Shown: positions 1 to 11,185 of the stretch, piece after piece | Position numbering within the stretch: the stretch's first letter is position 1 | How the letters are laid out: each line of letters starts with the position of its first letter | DNA from: Chionoecetes opilio | Lineage: Eukaryota > Arthropoda > Malacostraca > Decapoda > Majidae | DNA length: 64,000 nucleotides | Assembly: GCA_016584305.1 (NCBI GenBank) | Contig: JACEEZ010010936.1 | Span: 62,001 to 126,000, forward strand | Direction of reading: 5' to 3' | The notes under the pieces: model-generated | The model's database searches: none | What the model was told of the DNA's origin: nothing | Seen by the model: the letters and a program-made list of their open reading frames with translations, nothing else | Made by a program: the position numbers and the translations under genes

Positions 1-1860
1 GAAGAAAGTAACTATGAGAGAAATATAATAGAAAAATGTAAGAACGAACCGAAACTTTTCTATAGATATATTAATGGAAAAATGAAAAACAAGGAAGGAA
101 TAGATAAGCTGAAGGTAGAAGGCATAGTGTACGAAGATGCATTACAACAGGCTGAGGTATGAATAAGTGCTTACAGACTGTATTTTACAAGAGAAAGTGA
201 ATTTAAAACGAAAAATATAATAGCAAAAGAAAATATAATGGAAGACATAAAAGTAGACGTAATAGAAGTAAAAAGGCTAATGGAAAGTCAAGATGTGAGA
301 AAAGCCCCGGGTCCAGATGGAGTGTCGAATTGGATAATGAAAGAGTGCAGTAACCAACTAGCAGGAAAGTTACATAGTGTAATTGAGAGTTCACTCATGG
401 AGAGCAGAGTCCTGCTTGGTTGGAAAAGAGCAAATATTGTGCCAATTCACAAAGGAGGAGACAAAGAAGAACCATTAAATTACAGGCCAGTACATTAACA
501 AGTGTAGTGGCAAAAATGTGTGAAAAAATTGTGAAGGACAGATGGTTGAAATATTTGGAAGAGACCAACACACTCGCAGGTGGCCAGTTTGGATTTAGAG
601 GAGGAATGTAATGTACAACAAATTTATTGAGCTTTTACTCGAGAGTGATCGATGTGACACAGGAAAGAGATGGGTGGGTCGATTGCATATACTTGGACCT
701 AAAGAAGGCATTTGACAAGGTACCTCATAAGAGACTGCTCTGGAAGCTAGAACATGTAGGAGGATTGAAGGGTGGTTTGCTGAAGTATATGGAAGACTTT
801 TTGAGCAACAGAGAGATGAGAACAGTAATAAAAGATCAGAAGTCAGAATGGTGCAGTGCGATAAGTGGAGTTCCTCAAGGATCAGTATTGGCCCCAGTGA
901 TGTTCTTGGTCTATGTAAATGATATGACAGAGGGAGTGAACAGTTATATGAGTTTATTCGCTGATGATGCTAAATTACTAAGAAAAGTAGAAAGTAAAGA
1001 GGACTGTGAGGATTTACAAAAGGATCTAGATAAGATTTTCAGATGGAGTCAACTATGGGAAATGGAGTTTAATGCTAAAAAGTGTAAAGTGATGGAAATG
1101 GGCAGTAGCAGAAAGAGACAGAGAGGAAAGTATTCGATGGGAAATGAATGGATAATCAAAACAAAGGTCGAAAAAGATCTGGGAGTGTGGATTACGGATA
1201 ATTTGTCACCTGAGAAGCATATAAACAAGATCACAGGAGATACATATCAGTTGCTGAGGAATATAAGAATGGCATTCAAATATCTGGATGAAGAGATGAT
1301 TAAGAAATTGATAACATCTTTGATTCGACCAAGGTTGGAATATGCGGCAGTGATTTGGTCACCACATAAAAAGAAGGATATAAGGAAGATTGAGAGAATA
1401 CAAAGAGCAGCCACAAAAATGTCTCAAAGCCTGAGAGATTTAACATATGAGGAAAGACTTTCAAGACTAAAACTCCCAACTCTTGAGAAAAGAAGAGAAA
1501 GGGGAGATTTTATAGCAGTGTATAGAGCATCAATGGGTCTGGAAAAATTGATAGAGAAGATCTGTTTGTGTGGGACGATAGAAGTGCAAGAGGTCATGAG
1601 AAGAAATTGAAAAGGACAACATGCAAGAGGGACAAAAAAAAATACAGCTTCCCGTATAGAAGCATAGAAGCCTGGAACAACCTTGATGCAAAAGTGATTA
1701 ATGCAAGAAGTATTCAGGACTTCAAAGGCAAGCTGGATAATAGTAGATTTGGAGACGGGACAGTACGAGCATAGCTCTTTTCCTGTATGTTACAACTAGG
1801 TAAAGAACTAGGTAAATACACACACACAAAACAAAAACAAAAACAAAAAAAACAAAAAAA
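1..1860 (+). mobile_element. LINE family A, 3' portion (Jockey/CR1-group RT)
   Basis: The window opens inside a reverse transcriptase reading frame. Motifs in order: KAPGPDGVSNW (~298-330), YLDLKKAFDKVPHKRLLW (~690), SGVPQGSVLAPV (~865), SLFADDAKLL (~952), LEYAAVIWSPH (~1335). It is broken: a TGA at 160 caused by two compensating indels between about 158 and 190, a frameshift near 485, a stop at 609 and a frameshift near 1565. The C-terminus ends at 1774, followed by a repeated AACTAGGTAAA-type 3' tail and an A-rich run. A related, internally deleted copy is at 40670-42235. Confidence 0.88.
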
Positions 1861-1961
1861 CGTACGAAGCAGCGCGAAACTCGGGATGGTAAGAAATTAG
1901 GACTCAGCGCGAAACTCGAGGATCGCGAAACTTGCATAGCGTGAAACTCGGGAGGGTACTG
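1861..1961 (-). mobile_element. T2 TIR-element end fragment
   Basis: About 100 bp made of repeated CGCGAAACTCG motifs ending GGGAGGGTACTG. It is the reverse of the left end of the two full T2 elements at 15163 and 21345. Only one end is present, so this is a remnant. Confidence 0.7.
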
Positions 1962-2676
1962 TGCATTATTTGTAAGGAATTTAATTGCAGGACAGAAAAA
2001 TAATATTCCTTATAGGGCGAAAAGATTAAGGAAAACTGACCCCAAATGGATGACTACGAATTTCAAACACAACATTGGAGCAAAAAGAAACATTTAATTA
2101 AGGGTCAAGGCTGGACAGGTGAGCAGAGACCAGTATAACATGATAGTGAAGACAGTGAAGAGATTAACAAGAGTAGCAAAGAACAATTATGGGATTAAAG
2201 TCGCTGGCCAGGAAAAGACCGACCCTAAGGGATTTTTCAGGTCTATAAGACAAAGAATAAAGATTTAGTGGGACCGTTAAGGGTAGGGCAGGGTGAGGTT
2301 GTAAGTACGGATGAGGATATGTGTAAAATTTTAAGTGATTTTTCTTAAGTGTTTTTACTCAGGAGGATACACAGACGATACCTGATAGTGAACAGTTGTT
2401 TAAAGGAAGCGATGATGAGAAACTCAAAGATATTGTGATAACTAGGGAAATGGTGGAAAAGGGTATAGATAGAATGAAGAATTTTCAGTCACCAGGACCA
2501 GATGAAGTTTATCCCAGAGTATTAAAAGAATGCAAACAGGTTGTTAGTTAGTTAAGTCATTAGTGCACATTTTTAGGAAATCGGTTGATATAGGTGAAGT
2601 GCCGTTAATGTGGAGGAAAGGTTATGCAGTCCCCATATTTAAGAAGGGTGATAGAGGATTAATGTCAAATTACACT
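1962..2676 (+). pseudogene. LINE family B (CR1-like) fragment, RT N-terminal part
   Basis: Nucleotide match to the LINE at 53305-55258 over the linker and N-terminal RT region, including the SPGPDE block (~2490) and the PLMWRKG stretch (~2605). It has many stops and frameshifts. It breaks at 2676, and related sequence resumes at about 5283. The two are probably one copy split by the elements between, with roughly 180 bp lost. Confidence 0.75.
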
Positions 2677-2816
2677 GGGCTGCATCATTTCAGAGGTCTA
2701 GGTTTTTTCAACGGTTCTTATATGCTTTTTGCATGCTGAATTCAGAAATGTAACTCATTTAGCTCAATCAGGTCAAGTTTTTATGCTATCTCAATTTTGG
2801 TAAAAAAATATATATA
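2677..2816. other. No recognised feature
   Basis: About 140 bp of AT-rich sequence ending in TA repeats, between a LINE fragment and a TIR element. I see no coding or repeat match. Confidence 0.4.
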
Positions 2817-3359
2817 TACAGGGAGGTCCCGAAGATACGAGCAGTTAGGTTCCACCTGGCATACTCGTAAAGCGAAATCTCGTATAACGAAACACATAAG
2901 CAATGGTAAAATATAGGTTTGGTTCCAGGACCATCAATTAAAAAAAAAAAAAAAAAAAACGTGTTTTTCAAGGTAGAATAAACTATAGCAAACACAACAA
3001 ACACACAGCGTCTATATTACCCACACTGTACTACCTATTCTGTAGAAAAAGCATTGTGAAATAGAAAATAGCACACAAAATAACATAACTGCACATTAAT
3101 TAAACATAAAACATGCATAACAAGCAAAAAAGACGTTGTACTGTAGGGGACGCCACGTGATACAAAAGAGGGTAGTGTAGCGGTCCCAAGGTTGTGGGAG
3201 CACACCTGGCTAATTACCTCTAAGGATCAGGCCGCGCCATATGCTTAATTACCCTTCAGGTCACGCCTTGCTAGGGGTGACCTGACTGCGGTCCCAAGGT
3301 TGGAGCCGCACACCTGGCTAATTACCCCTAAATGTCAGGCCGCATCATATGCTTAATTA

Positions 3360-3411
3360 CAGTAAAAGCCTTATAACTCGGAATTTGATATAACTCGACA
3401 TGGCAAAGACG

Positions 3412-3462
<51 letters not shown>

Positions 3463-3898
3463 CTATGCCTATAGCGCGTGTAGGCAGTGAGCTCCAGGGG
3501 TGGGATGATAGGCCCTGGAGGCTCACTCGAGGGCTATGATGGTTCCGTAGCCCGTGGTGGCGCAGGCAGGATTCTTATAGTGACGCCTGTGATTAGAGGC
3601 TCATGCCGCCCCCTGTGTCCTCCCATGCACTCGCAGTCGAAGTAGAGTTAATGGACAGGGCATAGTGTTGCAGTAACTAAGTGCTCAAGTGATGTAAAAT
3701 TAAGTTGTACAGGTACAGTACTGTATACAATACAGTACAGTTGTGATTATAAAGTGATTAAAGTGATACCAGTGTTAAAATGCGACTGAGTCCCCCTAAC
3801 ATCTTCTACATGTTACAACAAGGCTCCCCTCTCCTTGGATTACATGCCTGCTGCTACCCGTTCATTGGTAAGTGTAGTGTTTATGCTTGTACAGTACT

Positions 3899-3930
<32 letters not shown>

Positions 3931-4055
3931 TTTTTTTTTTTTTTTTTTTTATTTTTTTTTATAACCCATATTAGAGGACATTGCATAACTCGGCACATTG
4001 AATAACTCGGCAAGGGCCAGAGCCCCTATCGTGCCGAGTTATAAGGCTTTTACTG
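3360..4055 (+). mobile_element. T3 TIR element, copy a, nested in T1e
   Basis: Ends are CAGTAAAAGCCTTATAACTC and its inverse, flanked by TA at 3358-3359 and 4056-4057. Removing the element restores GCTTAATTACCCTTCAGG, the sequence found uninterrupted elsewhere in T1 copies. AACTCGG motifs repeat near both ends. The left part is occupied by a SINE and the right part has a (ATT)n/poly-T tract. No transposase remains. Confidence 0.85.
3417..3680 (-). mobile_element. SINE-1, 3' part, minus strand
   Basis: Poly-T (the inverse of a poly-A tail) followed by the SINE-1 body: CCTCCAGGGGTGGGATG, GGTGGCGCAGGCAG, GACGCCTGTGATTAGAGGC. The tRNA-like head is missing, so this is a 5'-truncated copy inserted in T3a. 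Confidence 0.8.
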
Positions 4056-4503
4056 TACCCTTCAGGTCACGGCTTGCTAGGGGTGACCTGACTGGGGTCA
4101 ACCAAATCCCCTTTGTCCAGCCTGGGAGTGGGTAGGGCGCGTTTTTTGAACTTGATAATTTTACTCACCCCAGTTTGAATGTCTTAGCATTGGATTTTCA
4201 ATCTCGTATATTGAAAATAGACCCTAATTTACACATCTCGTATCATCGGATTCCGTTATACCGAATGCTCGTATAACGGGACCTCCCTGTATATATATAT
4301 TTCTTAAATTACTATTTAAAAAAAATTCCAAGTCACATTTACATTGAAAGAAGGTGTACGGAACACACATAAAATAATACACAAGTATAGTTACTGTGGA
4401 GGAAAATAATTTCTCAAAGATTTTTATCTATTTTAGAATAAATAAATAAATACATTGTTCTGTTTCTGTCAAGAAACAGTATGTCTGTTTCTTTCTTTTT
4501 AGG

Positions 4504-4953
4504 CATGAATAAAAAAAACAAGCAACACCTAAATTATCCAGACGTGCCATCTGCCATTAAACCAGTACCTCATGGACCAGGAATTCCTATTCCAACACCG
4601 CCCCAAAATGTTAGTCATTGGTCATCCGATTCAGATGAGGAAATGGAAGATGGGATATAAACTGGTACATATCAACCTACGGCCGAGACAAGTCAACCCA
4701 AACTCTTTAGCCAAGCTGAGTTGAACGATTTCACACAAGATTTATGCCTGTCCAAAGAATCTGCTCAGTTGCTAGGGTCACAACTTCGTGAAAAATGTTT
4801 GTTAGTTCCTGGTACCGGTACCGGTACCTGGTACATCTCCTGGTACCGGAGCCATGAAAAAGGGTTTCGAGAATACTTTAGTTCGGATGATGAAGTTTCT
4901 GTGGTTTACTGTAGTAACATCGGCGGCCTCATTGTAGTTATGGGCTTAGCATA
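4504..4953 (+). pseudogene. Multi-copy arthropod ORF fragment, function unknown
   Basis: An open stretch starts after a TTTCTTTTTAG acceptor-like site. It encodes LNYPDVPSAIKPVPHGPG, an acidic SSDSDEEMED, a stop at ~4658, then FSQAELNDFTQDLCLSKES, LLGSQLREKCLL and VVYCSNIGGL. I recognise this pattern (ELNDL-x-x-DL-x-L-x-K, then LLGSRL) from dispersed uncharacterised proteins in arthropods and Hydra, but not its function. The downstream part of that protein is absent. A GGTACC-rich expansion at 4810-4850 has distorted the frame. Confidence 0.45.
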
Positions 4954-4969
4954 AGATAGCATAAGATAA

Positions 4970-5277
4970 GTAAAGGTAAAGATGGGAGCATACGCTATGC
5001 TGCGCGTGGCATTCGGCGCTCATCTCCGTAGCATTAGCCCTTAGAGCCTGTGGTGGGTGAGGACCCGTTACTCCGGGACACAGGGCTAGTGTGACTCCCG
5101 GGTTAGCACAGTTACCTTCCCCAGGTTACCCACTAAATACCCCAGGTACCCATTTATCAACCCCGAAAGGAAGGAAGAACAGCTGGGTAGGCTGGTCACC
5201 GACTTGCCTTGGCCCGGGATCGAACCAGGGCCCGCAGATTCGTAGCCAGGCATGCTAGCCAATGCACCACGGAGGTG
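4970..5277 (-). mobile_element. SINE-2 (tRNA-derived), minus strand
   Basis: Read on the minus strand, it starts CCTCCGTGGTGCATTGGCTA (A-box-like) and has GGTTCGATCCCGGGCC (B box) about 50 bp on. A body with CCCCGAAAGG and CACTAGCCCTGTGTCC follows. The tRNA-like head and dispersed body identify a SINE rather than a tRNA gene. A second copy lies at 60287-61056. Confidence 0.8.
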
Positions 5278-5282
5278 ACATA

Positions 5283-6815
5283 ATGATAAGGATTATTATA
5301 TACTATACCTGGACTTTAGTAAGGCATTTGGTAAGGTACCACACGAGACTCTTAAATAAGGTTAAGGCTCATGGAGTAGATGGGAAGCTTCTTCGTTGGA
5401 TCAGAGCTTGGCTAAGTGATAGGCAACAAAGGGTTTAAATTAATGGCTCTAAATATGGGGAGGCGGTAGCAAAGTGGTTAGCGTCACCGGGTGGCGTTCT
5501 CGAAGACCCGAGTTCAATCCCGAGTGAGACCCATAAATCCACTTAAAATCTTTCTGCACCGTCGAGTGGCCTAAAAACACCCACATGCTGCCTATAACTC
5601 TACCTTCGATTGCGAGTGTATCGGAGGACACAGGGGGGGGCATGAGCCTCTAATCACAGGCGTCATTATAAAAATCCTGCCTGCGCCATCACAGGCGAGG
5701 GCCAACCATCACATCCCTCAAGTGAACCTCCAGGGCCTGCCATCCCACCCCTGGAGGTCACTGCTTACATGCACTATAGGCATATATGTAAAAAAAAAAA
5801 AAAAAAAAATCTGAATGACGGCAGGTGACAGTGGGGTTCCACAAGAGTATGTTTTTGGGTCCATTACTATCTTTTATTTACATCAACGACTTGGATAGTG
5901 GATTAGCAGTGATATCAGCAAGTTTGCTGATGATACTAAGGTAGGTAGGATTATTGGATCACAGTCTGATGTAAACATATTGCAGGGAGACTTAGATAAA
6001 CTTAATGAGTGGGTAGTCAGATGGCAGATGAAATTTAATATTGATAAGTGCAGCGTTATGAATGTTGGTAGAAAAACCCCTGGTAATAGATACACCATAC
6101 ACAATCTAACACTGAAAAGATCAGAAGGTGAGAAAGATCTTGAAGTGAGGGTGAGCCCAGACCTCCGACCTAGGAAACAATGTATAGAAGCTAGAAATAG
6201 AGCTAATAGAGTGTTAGGATTCATTACCAAAAGTGTTAAAAGTAGAAGTGCGGAAGTTATTCTAAAGCTTTATCTGGCTCTAGTCAGACCTCACCTAGAC
6301 TATGCGGTTCAGTTTTGGTCTCCATATTACAGGATGGATATAGCCTTGTTAGAATCAGTGCAGAGAAGGATGACCAAAATTATTCATGAGATGCATAACT
6401 GTAGTTATGAGAAGAGATTGAAGCTATTAAATTTACACTCACTCGAGAGACGTAGAGTAAGGGGCGATCTGATAGAAGTTTTGAAGTGGATAAAGGGATA
6501 CAATAAAGGAGATGTAGGAAAAGTTCTTACGACAAGTAACCACAGTAGAACAAGAAGTAACGGATTCAAGCTGGAAAAAGCGTAATTTAAAAAAGAAATG
6601 GAAAAAACTGTTTCGCAAATATGGTGGTAAATGATTGGAATGGACTCAGTAGACAGGTAGTTAGTGCGGGTCATTAGGGAGCTTTAAAAGGAGGCTAGAT
6701 AAATTCATGGATGGGGATGAAAGGTGGATGTAGGTAGTGTTAAGCAACAGGAACTACCACGTGTAGGTCTCACGGCCTGTTGTAGCTTCCATATTTTTTT
6801 ATGTTCTTATGTTCT
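5283..6815 (+). pseudogene. LINE family B (CR1-like), copy 1, C-terminal RT half
   Basis: Resumes at YLDFSKAFGKVPH and, after a SINE insertion, continues with ISKFADDTKVGRI (~5910), the thumb region and RPHLDYAVQFWSPYYRM (~6285). The open segment 5980-6585 covers most of the C-terminal half. Stops and an altered SGVPQG motif make it inactive. It ends with the family's 3' UTR (CCTGTTGTAGCTTCC) and TTCTTATG octamers, the CR1 style of 3' end. Confidence 0.87.
5456..5811 (+). mobile_element. SINE-1, full length, inside LINE B copy 1
   Basis: Starts GAGGCGGTAGCAAAGTGGTT (A-box region) with GAGTTCAATCCC (B box) about 55 bp later. The ~270-bp body common to all SINE-1 copies follows, then an 18-20 base poly-A. 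The LINE sequence is interrupted at TCTAAAT and resumes at CTGAATGACGG, matching the uninterrupted LINE at ~54250. This is the best reference copy of SINE-1 in the window. Confidence 0.9.
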
Positions 6816-6985
6816 TATCCCTATTCTGTTCATCTCTATAATGCAAGAGTTAACCAGTATCTTCACTCTTTTATCCCCTTCACTGGTAAACTCTGGAACT
6901 CTCTTTTTGTTCCTATTTTTCCACCTTTCTACGACTTAAATCTTTTCAAGAGAGGAGTAACAAGACACCTGAACTAAACTGAAAA
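6816..6985 (+). pseudogene. LINE family C, left part of an interrupted copy
   Basis: Matches the 3' coding end of the LINE at 42250-43045 (TTCACTGGTAAACTCTGGAA, then AAGAGAGGAGTAACAAGACA). It stops at AGACACCTGAACTAAACTG. The 3' UTR of the same family resumes at 11186, on the far side of LINE B copy 2. Confidence 0.75.
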
Positions 6986-7083
6986 TAAGTTTTTTTAAGA
7001 TAGAGAACCTGGGATTAGACACTGGGGTCGGGGTAAGGGAAACTTGCGACACTAGGAGAAGTTTCAGAAGGCAGGGAACTAAA

Positions 7084-7675
7084 GTGATTCGTAAGAAGAG
7101 AGAGAGGAGGGGTTTAGTTAAAAATAAAGGGAAAATGGACAAAAACAAGAGGAGTTGCTTGAAGGTCTACTATACAAACTGTAGGAGTATTTTAAACAAG
7201 ACAGATTTCCTGAGAGGAATAAATAGTGTAGAGGATTTTGATATAATAGCATTAACAGAAACATGGTTGGATATGTCAGGAAAGGTATTTCATCCAGAGG
7301 TTGAGATAGCTGGGTATAAGTTATTTCACAAGGACAGGTTAGGCAGTCGAGGTGGAGGAGTTGCGCTTCATGCAAGAGATACATTGCAGTGTTGTGCTAA
7401 TAATGTTATAAAAACAGATGACAGCATAGAGTCTATATGGGTAGAGGTTACAGAGGGAACTGAGAAAATGGTTTTGGGTGTGGTGTATAGGCCTCCAAAC
7501 TAAAGAGGATTCAGCTCCTATATGGCAAGAAATATACAAGGCTTGCAGATATAATCGACTATGCGTGGTACGAGATTTTAATCTTAGGAATATAGACTGG
7601 GATTTAATTATAGGAGACAACGGCGCAGAGGAATTGTTCAATATAATTCAGAATAACTTCCTAAGCAAGCAATCA
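7084..7675 (+). pseudogene. Endonuclease domain of LINE B copy 2
   Basis: Apurinic/apyrimidinic-type endonuclease that nicks the genomic target. KVYYTNCRSILNKTDFL opens the domain. Other motifs are ALTETWLDMS (the catalytic ET), GYKLFHKDRLGSRGGGVAL and VLGVVYRPP, followed by a frameshift at about 7500, VRDFNLRNIDWD and ELFNIIQNNFLSKQ. The domain continues past the RTE insertion at ~10250 (RGDNILDLLLTT). Broken by the frameshift and the insertion. Confidence 0.85.
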
Positions 7676-7685
7676 AGGAGCCTAC

Positions 7686-10232
7686 TATCAATCAATCATT
7701 GGGGGGCATACGCCGGGGGGGGCCGTCGCCTCGCCCACCCAACGACACCACTCCCGGGGGTCACCACACCGAGTTCCCATGCAGGCTCCTTTCCCATACC
7801 AAGCAGCTCTCGACAAGAAACATCAACTTGCCCCAGCCACGAGCCTTGTGGGCGCCCCCTTGGCCCCCTCCACGCCGGATTGTCTCTTACAGATACAACC
7901 CGATGAGAAGGATCGGTTTCAGGGTAGCGTGCCACATGCCCATATAGCCGAAGTTGGCGCTGACGGACTATGCAGATAATAGGCCTCGATTCAGTCTCAC
8001 GGTGCAATCGCTGATTTGACACGTAATCATCCCAGCGATACCCCATGATTCTGCGAAGACACTTATTACCAAAGGCATTGATTCGTCTCTTCAAGTCACT
8101 ATTTAGTGTCCATGTCTCACAACCATAGAGTAAGACAGGGATCACAAGCGATTTGAAGATCCGGATCTTTGTCCTCCTGCACAGGTACCGACAACGCCAA
8201 ATACTCCCGCTGAGCGAGTCCATAACACTGTGGGCTATGCCAATCCGCCATAAGACTTCTTGACGTGACCCGCCGTCATTATGGACTGCGCTACCAAGGT
8301 ATGTAAAACTTTCCAAGATCTCAATGTCCTCGCCACATGCATGAACAGACTGTACTGCTTCATCTAGTAAGTTTCCAAACACCTGGACCTTGGTCTTGAG
8401 CCAGGAGACCTCAAGTCCCAAAGGCTTTGCCTCCTCGTGCAGCGCCTCGAGAGCCATCACCAGGACCTCCAGCGACTCAGCAAAGATTACTGCATCATCG
8501 GCAAAAACAAGATCAGTGATCTTGGCGTTGCCGACGGATACTCCACAATCACTTTGATCTACAACCTTGTCCAATACCCAGTCCATACAAGCGTTGAAAA
8601 GTGATGGGGCAAGGACGCACCCTTGCCTCACTCCTGTATTCACAGGAAAGAAGCCGGATACACCTGCCCCACACTTCACAGCACTCTCAGTCCCAGAATA
8701 CAGACCAGTTATCAAACCAATAGTCCCTGCAGGAATCCCTCGAAGTCGCAGAAGATCCCAGAGTGACTCACGATGCACTGAGTCAAACGCCTTCTTGAGA
8801 TCAACATAGGCTGCAAGCATCCCCTGTCGAAACTCACGTCGGCGTTCCACCAGGACACGAAGCGCTAGGATACGGTCCGTTGTTGACTTACCAGGCGTGA
8901 ACCCAGACTGCTGAGGTCTCTGGTGCTTCACCAGATGGCTGCGAATCCGTGTCAGCAATAGATGGGCAAGCACCTTGCCTGGTACGCTGAGCAGTGTAAT
9001 ACCGCGGTAATTGTTGCAGTCCTGACGGTCCCCTTTCCCTTTCCAGATAGGGACGACCAGCCCCCTTTTCCAGCCAGGAGGAATGGTACCTGATTGCCAC
9101 ACGGCAGTCAGGACAGCATGCAACCCGCGGATCATGGCCTCACCCCCAGCTTTGAGGAGCTCCGCACTGATAATACAAACACCAGCTGCCTTTCCACCCC
9201 TCAACTTTGCTACAGCCTCTCTGACTTCGTCAAGAGAGGGTGCGCTTTCGTCAATGGGAGGATCGGCATCCACTGCCTGTAACCCAGTGGTGTGAAGCTG
9301 CTCAGTTGGAGGGTCCACCGTGAACAACTGCCCAAAGTACTCAGCCCAACGAGCCATCTGCACATCCATGTCCGACACGAGGCGCCCATCTGCTGTTCGA
9401 ATAGCACTCGCCTGAGAAGGAGACTTGGAACGGAGCTTCTTCAGGGCTCGGTAGGCGGATCGGAGGTCATTAGCGTTCAAATGACCCTCGACATCCTCAG
9501 CGAGACTCCTGACATACCTCTCCTTGTCTCTCCCCAGGAGGGTTCTAGTCCAGCGTGACAGAGCCCTGTGCTGGTCCCAGTTCCCAGCCAGCCTGGCAGC
9601 GCGACTCTCCTCAATTTTCTCCAGCGTCTCCATCGAGACAAAACCACGCCTTGACCTCGGGCGCTCCCCAATACACTCCTTGGCAGCCTGTAGAGTTTCA
9701 CGTTTGAAGGTATCCCACAGTTCTACAGGGTCTCCGAGAGCACCGAGCACATCAAATCGATTCGAGACTGCCACCGCATACTCATGAGCACATGTCAAGT
9801 CCTTCAGTTTCTCAAGATGAAACACAGTATGGTTACCTCTTAAGATTCTTCTGGACTTGACATGAAGCTTAAGTGTAGCAACAACAAGTCTGTGATCTGT
9901 TTAAACAGAACTCAGCATTCCGGTAACCCTGCAGTTCTGGAGGATCCTCCAACGAGTGCTAACGAGGATGTGGTCGATCTCCTTAGCTACCCCTCCGGCA
10001 TTACTATACCATGTCCAGCGGTGCAGCTCTGGTCTCTGTTACCAAGAACCAGCAATTCTCAACCTTCTGGACCTTGCAAAGTTCAGAAGCAGAGAATTGT
10101 TGGCGTTTCTGGTACCGGAGCCATGGGGACCAACACATAACTCGTAGCCATCTCTCACAGAACAGTAGTAGCATTGAAGTCCCCCAAGACAATGAGTGTG
10201 TCCCCATGAGGACACTGGTCTAATACAGAGTT
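7686..10232 (-). mobile_element. RTE-clade LINE, 5'-truncated, minus strand
   Basis: Minus-strand insertion into LINE B copy 2. The 3' tail is an ATTGATTG-type repeat at 7686-7699, typical of RTE. The upstream part (10225-9830 on the minus strand) is the C-terminal endonuclease region, with GGVAKEIDHILV and TDHRLVVATLKL, the D-H pair of that fold, broken by one stop near 9900. The flanks GGAGCCTACT and GGAGGCCTACT resemble a target duplication of about 10 bp. The element is 5'-truncated in the endonuclease. A near-identical inverted copy is at 63219-64000. Confidence 0.88.
7696..9825 (-). CDS. RTE reverse transcriptase, 709 codons open
   Basis: Continuous frame covering the whole RT domain and C-terminus. 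Motifs: RGGKAAG near residue 210, GKGDRQDCNNYRGITLLS (~265), SGFTPGKSTTDRILALR (~310), AYVDLKKAFDSVHRESLW (~340), TGVRQGCVLAPSLFNA (~400), TDLVFADDAVIFAESL (catalytic ADD, ~440), LLYGCETWTLN (~575) and GYRWDDYVSN (~598). The first ATG is internal to the ancestral ORF. No stop in 2.1 kb implies recent insertion, but the missing 5' part makes the copy dead. Confidence 0.9.
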   Translation of the reverse strand: MFHLEKLKDLTCAHEYAVAVSNRFDVLGALGDPVELWDTFKRETLQAAKECIGERPRSRRGFVSMETLEKIEESRAARLAGNWDQHRALSRWTRTLLGRDKERYVRSLAEDVEGHLNANDLRSAYRALKKLRSKSPSQASAIRTADGRLVSDMDVQMARWAEYFGQLFTVDPPTEQLHTTGLQAVDADPPIDESAPSLDEVREAVAKLRGGKAAGVCIISAELLKAGGEAMIRGLHAVLTAVWQSGTIPPGWKRGLVVPIWKGKGDRQDCNNYRGITLLSVPGKVLAHLLLTRIRSHLVKHQRPQQSGFTPGKSTTDRILALRVLVERRREFRQGMLAAYVDLKKAFDSVHRESLWDLLRLRGIPAGTIGLITGLYSGTESAVKCGAGVSGFFPVNTGVRQGCVLAPSLFNACMDWVLDKVVDQSDCGVSVGNAKITDLVFADDAVIFAESLEVLVMALEALHEEAKPLGLEVSWLKTKVQVFGNLLDEAVQSVHACGEDIEILESFTYLGSAVHNDGGSRQEVLWRIGIAHSVMDSLSGSIWRCRYLCRRTKIRIFKSLVIPVLLYGCETWTLNSDLKRRINAFGNKCLRRIMGYRWDDYVSNQRLHRETESRPIICIVRQRQLRLYGHVARYPETDPSHRVVSVRDNPAWRGPRGRPQGSWLGQVDVSCRELLGMGKEPAWELGVVTPGSGVVGWARRRPPPAYAPQ

Positions 10233-11185
10233 GCCTAGGCAGAGGAGGCCTACTAGAGGAGATAATATTCTAGATTTATTACTGACAACAGGGAAGATTT
10301 AGTTACAGAGGTGGAGGTTGGTGGACAGTTTGCTAACAGGGACCATTATGAAATCAGATTTTGCTTAAAATGGGAAGTAAGAAATATAAGTGTTAATAAG
10401 CAAAGAGTACCTGACTTCAGAAAGGCCAATTATGCAGGATTAAGAAGACACCTAGAGGGGATTAACTGGGGGTGTAGGATAGAGGGGAAGGAGTGTTCCA
10501 AGGTCAGCACGAAAACAGCTGGTAGTGAGGTCGGTGCGGATGAGGATTATACATTATTTGTAAGGAATTTCATTGCAGGACAGAATAAGAATATTCCTTA
10601 TAGGGCCATATGATCAAGGAAGAGTGACCCGAAATGGATGACAATGAGTTTAAAACACAACACTGGAGTAAATAGAAACATGTACTTAAGGTTCAAGGCT
10701 GGACAGGTGAGCAAAGAACAGTATAACGTGATGGCGAGGACAGTGAAGAGACTAACAAGAGTAGCTAACAACAATTATGAGATTAAAGTCGCTGGACAAG
10801 CAAAAGCGACCTAAGGGGTTTCTATCAGATATATAAATGAAGATAAGGGGAGTTAGTGGGGCCGTTAAGATTAGAGCAGGGTGAGGTCTTAAATACGGAA
10901 AACTTCTTACGGCTATTAACCAGGGTAGAACAAGAAGTAACGGATTCAAGCTGGAAAAAACGTAGATTTAAAAAAGAAAGGGAAAAACTGGTTCACAAAT
11001 AGGGTGGTGAATGATTGGAATGGATTTAGTAGACAGGTAGTTAGTGCGGAGTCATTAGGAAGCTTTAAAATGGGGCTGGATAGGTTCATGGATGGGAATG
11101 AGAGGTGGATGTATGTAGTGTTAGGGAACAGGAACTACCATGTGTAGGCCTCATGGCTTCTTGTAGCTTCCTTATTTTCTTATGT

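Larger units (their letters stand above)
2819..4289 (-). mobile_element. T1 element (non-autonomous Tigger relative), copy e
   Basis: Bounded by CAGGGAGGTCCCG and its inverse CGGGACCTCCCTG, each next to TA (2817-2818, 4290-4291), within a TA-rich tract. Internally it matches, on the minus strand, the 3' untranslated region of the Tigger element ending near 24101, including the CTATAGTTTATTTTAGCTTG stretch. It has lost the transposase. It also holds two tandem ~108-bp units (3180-3355 region) containing AAGGTTG and GGTCAGGCCGC. A T3 element sits inside it. Confidence 0.85.
6986..11185 (+). mobile_element. LINE family B (CR1-like), copy 2, interrupted by an RTE element
   Basis: Carries the only endonuclease region of this family in the window, then an interruption at 7686-10232, then the rest of the endonuclease and the linker (10235-10890). 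It then jumps straight to the C-terminal tail (GKLLTAINQGRTRSNGFKLE, ~10895). Most of the reverse transcriptase is therefore deleted. It ends with the 3' UTR TTGTAGCTTCCTTATTTTCT and a TTCTTATG repeat. It lies within LINE C. Confidence 0.85.
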
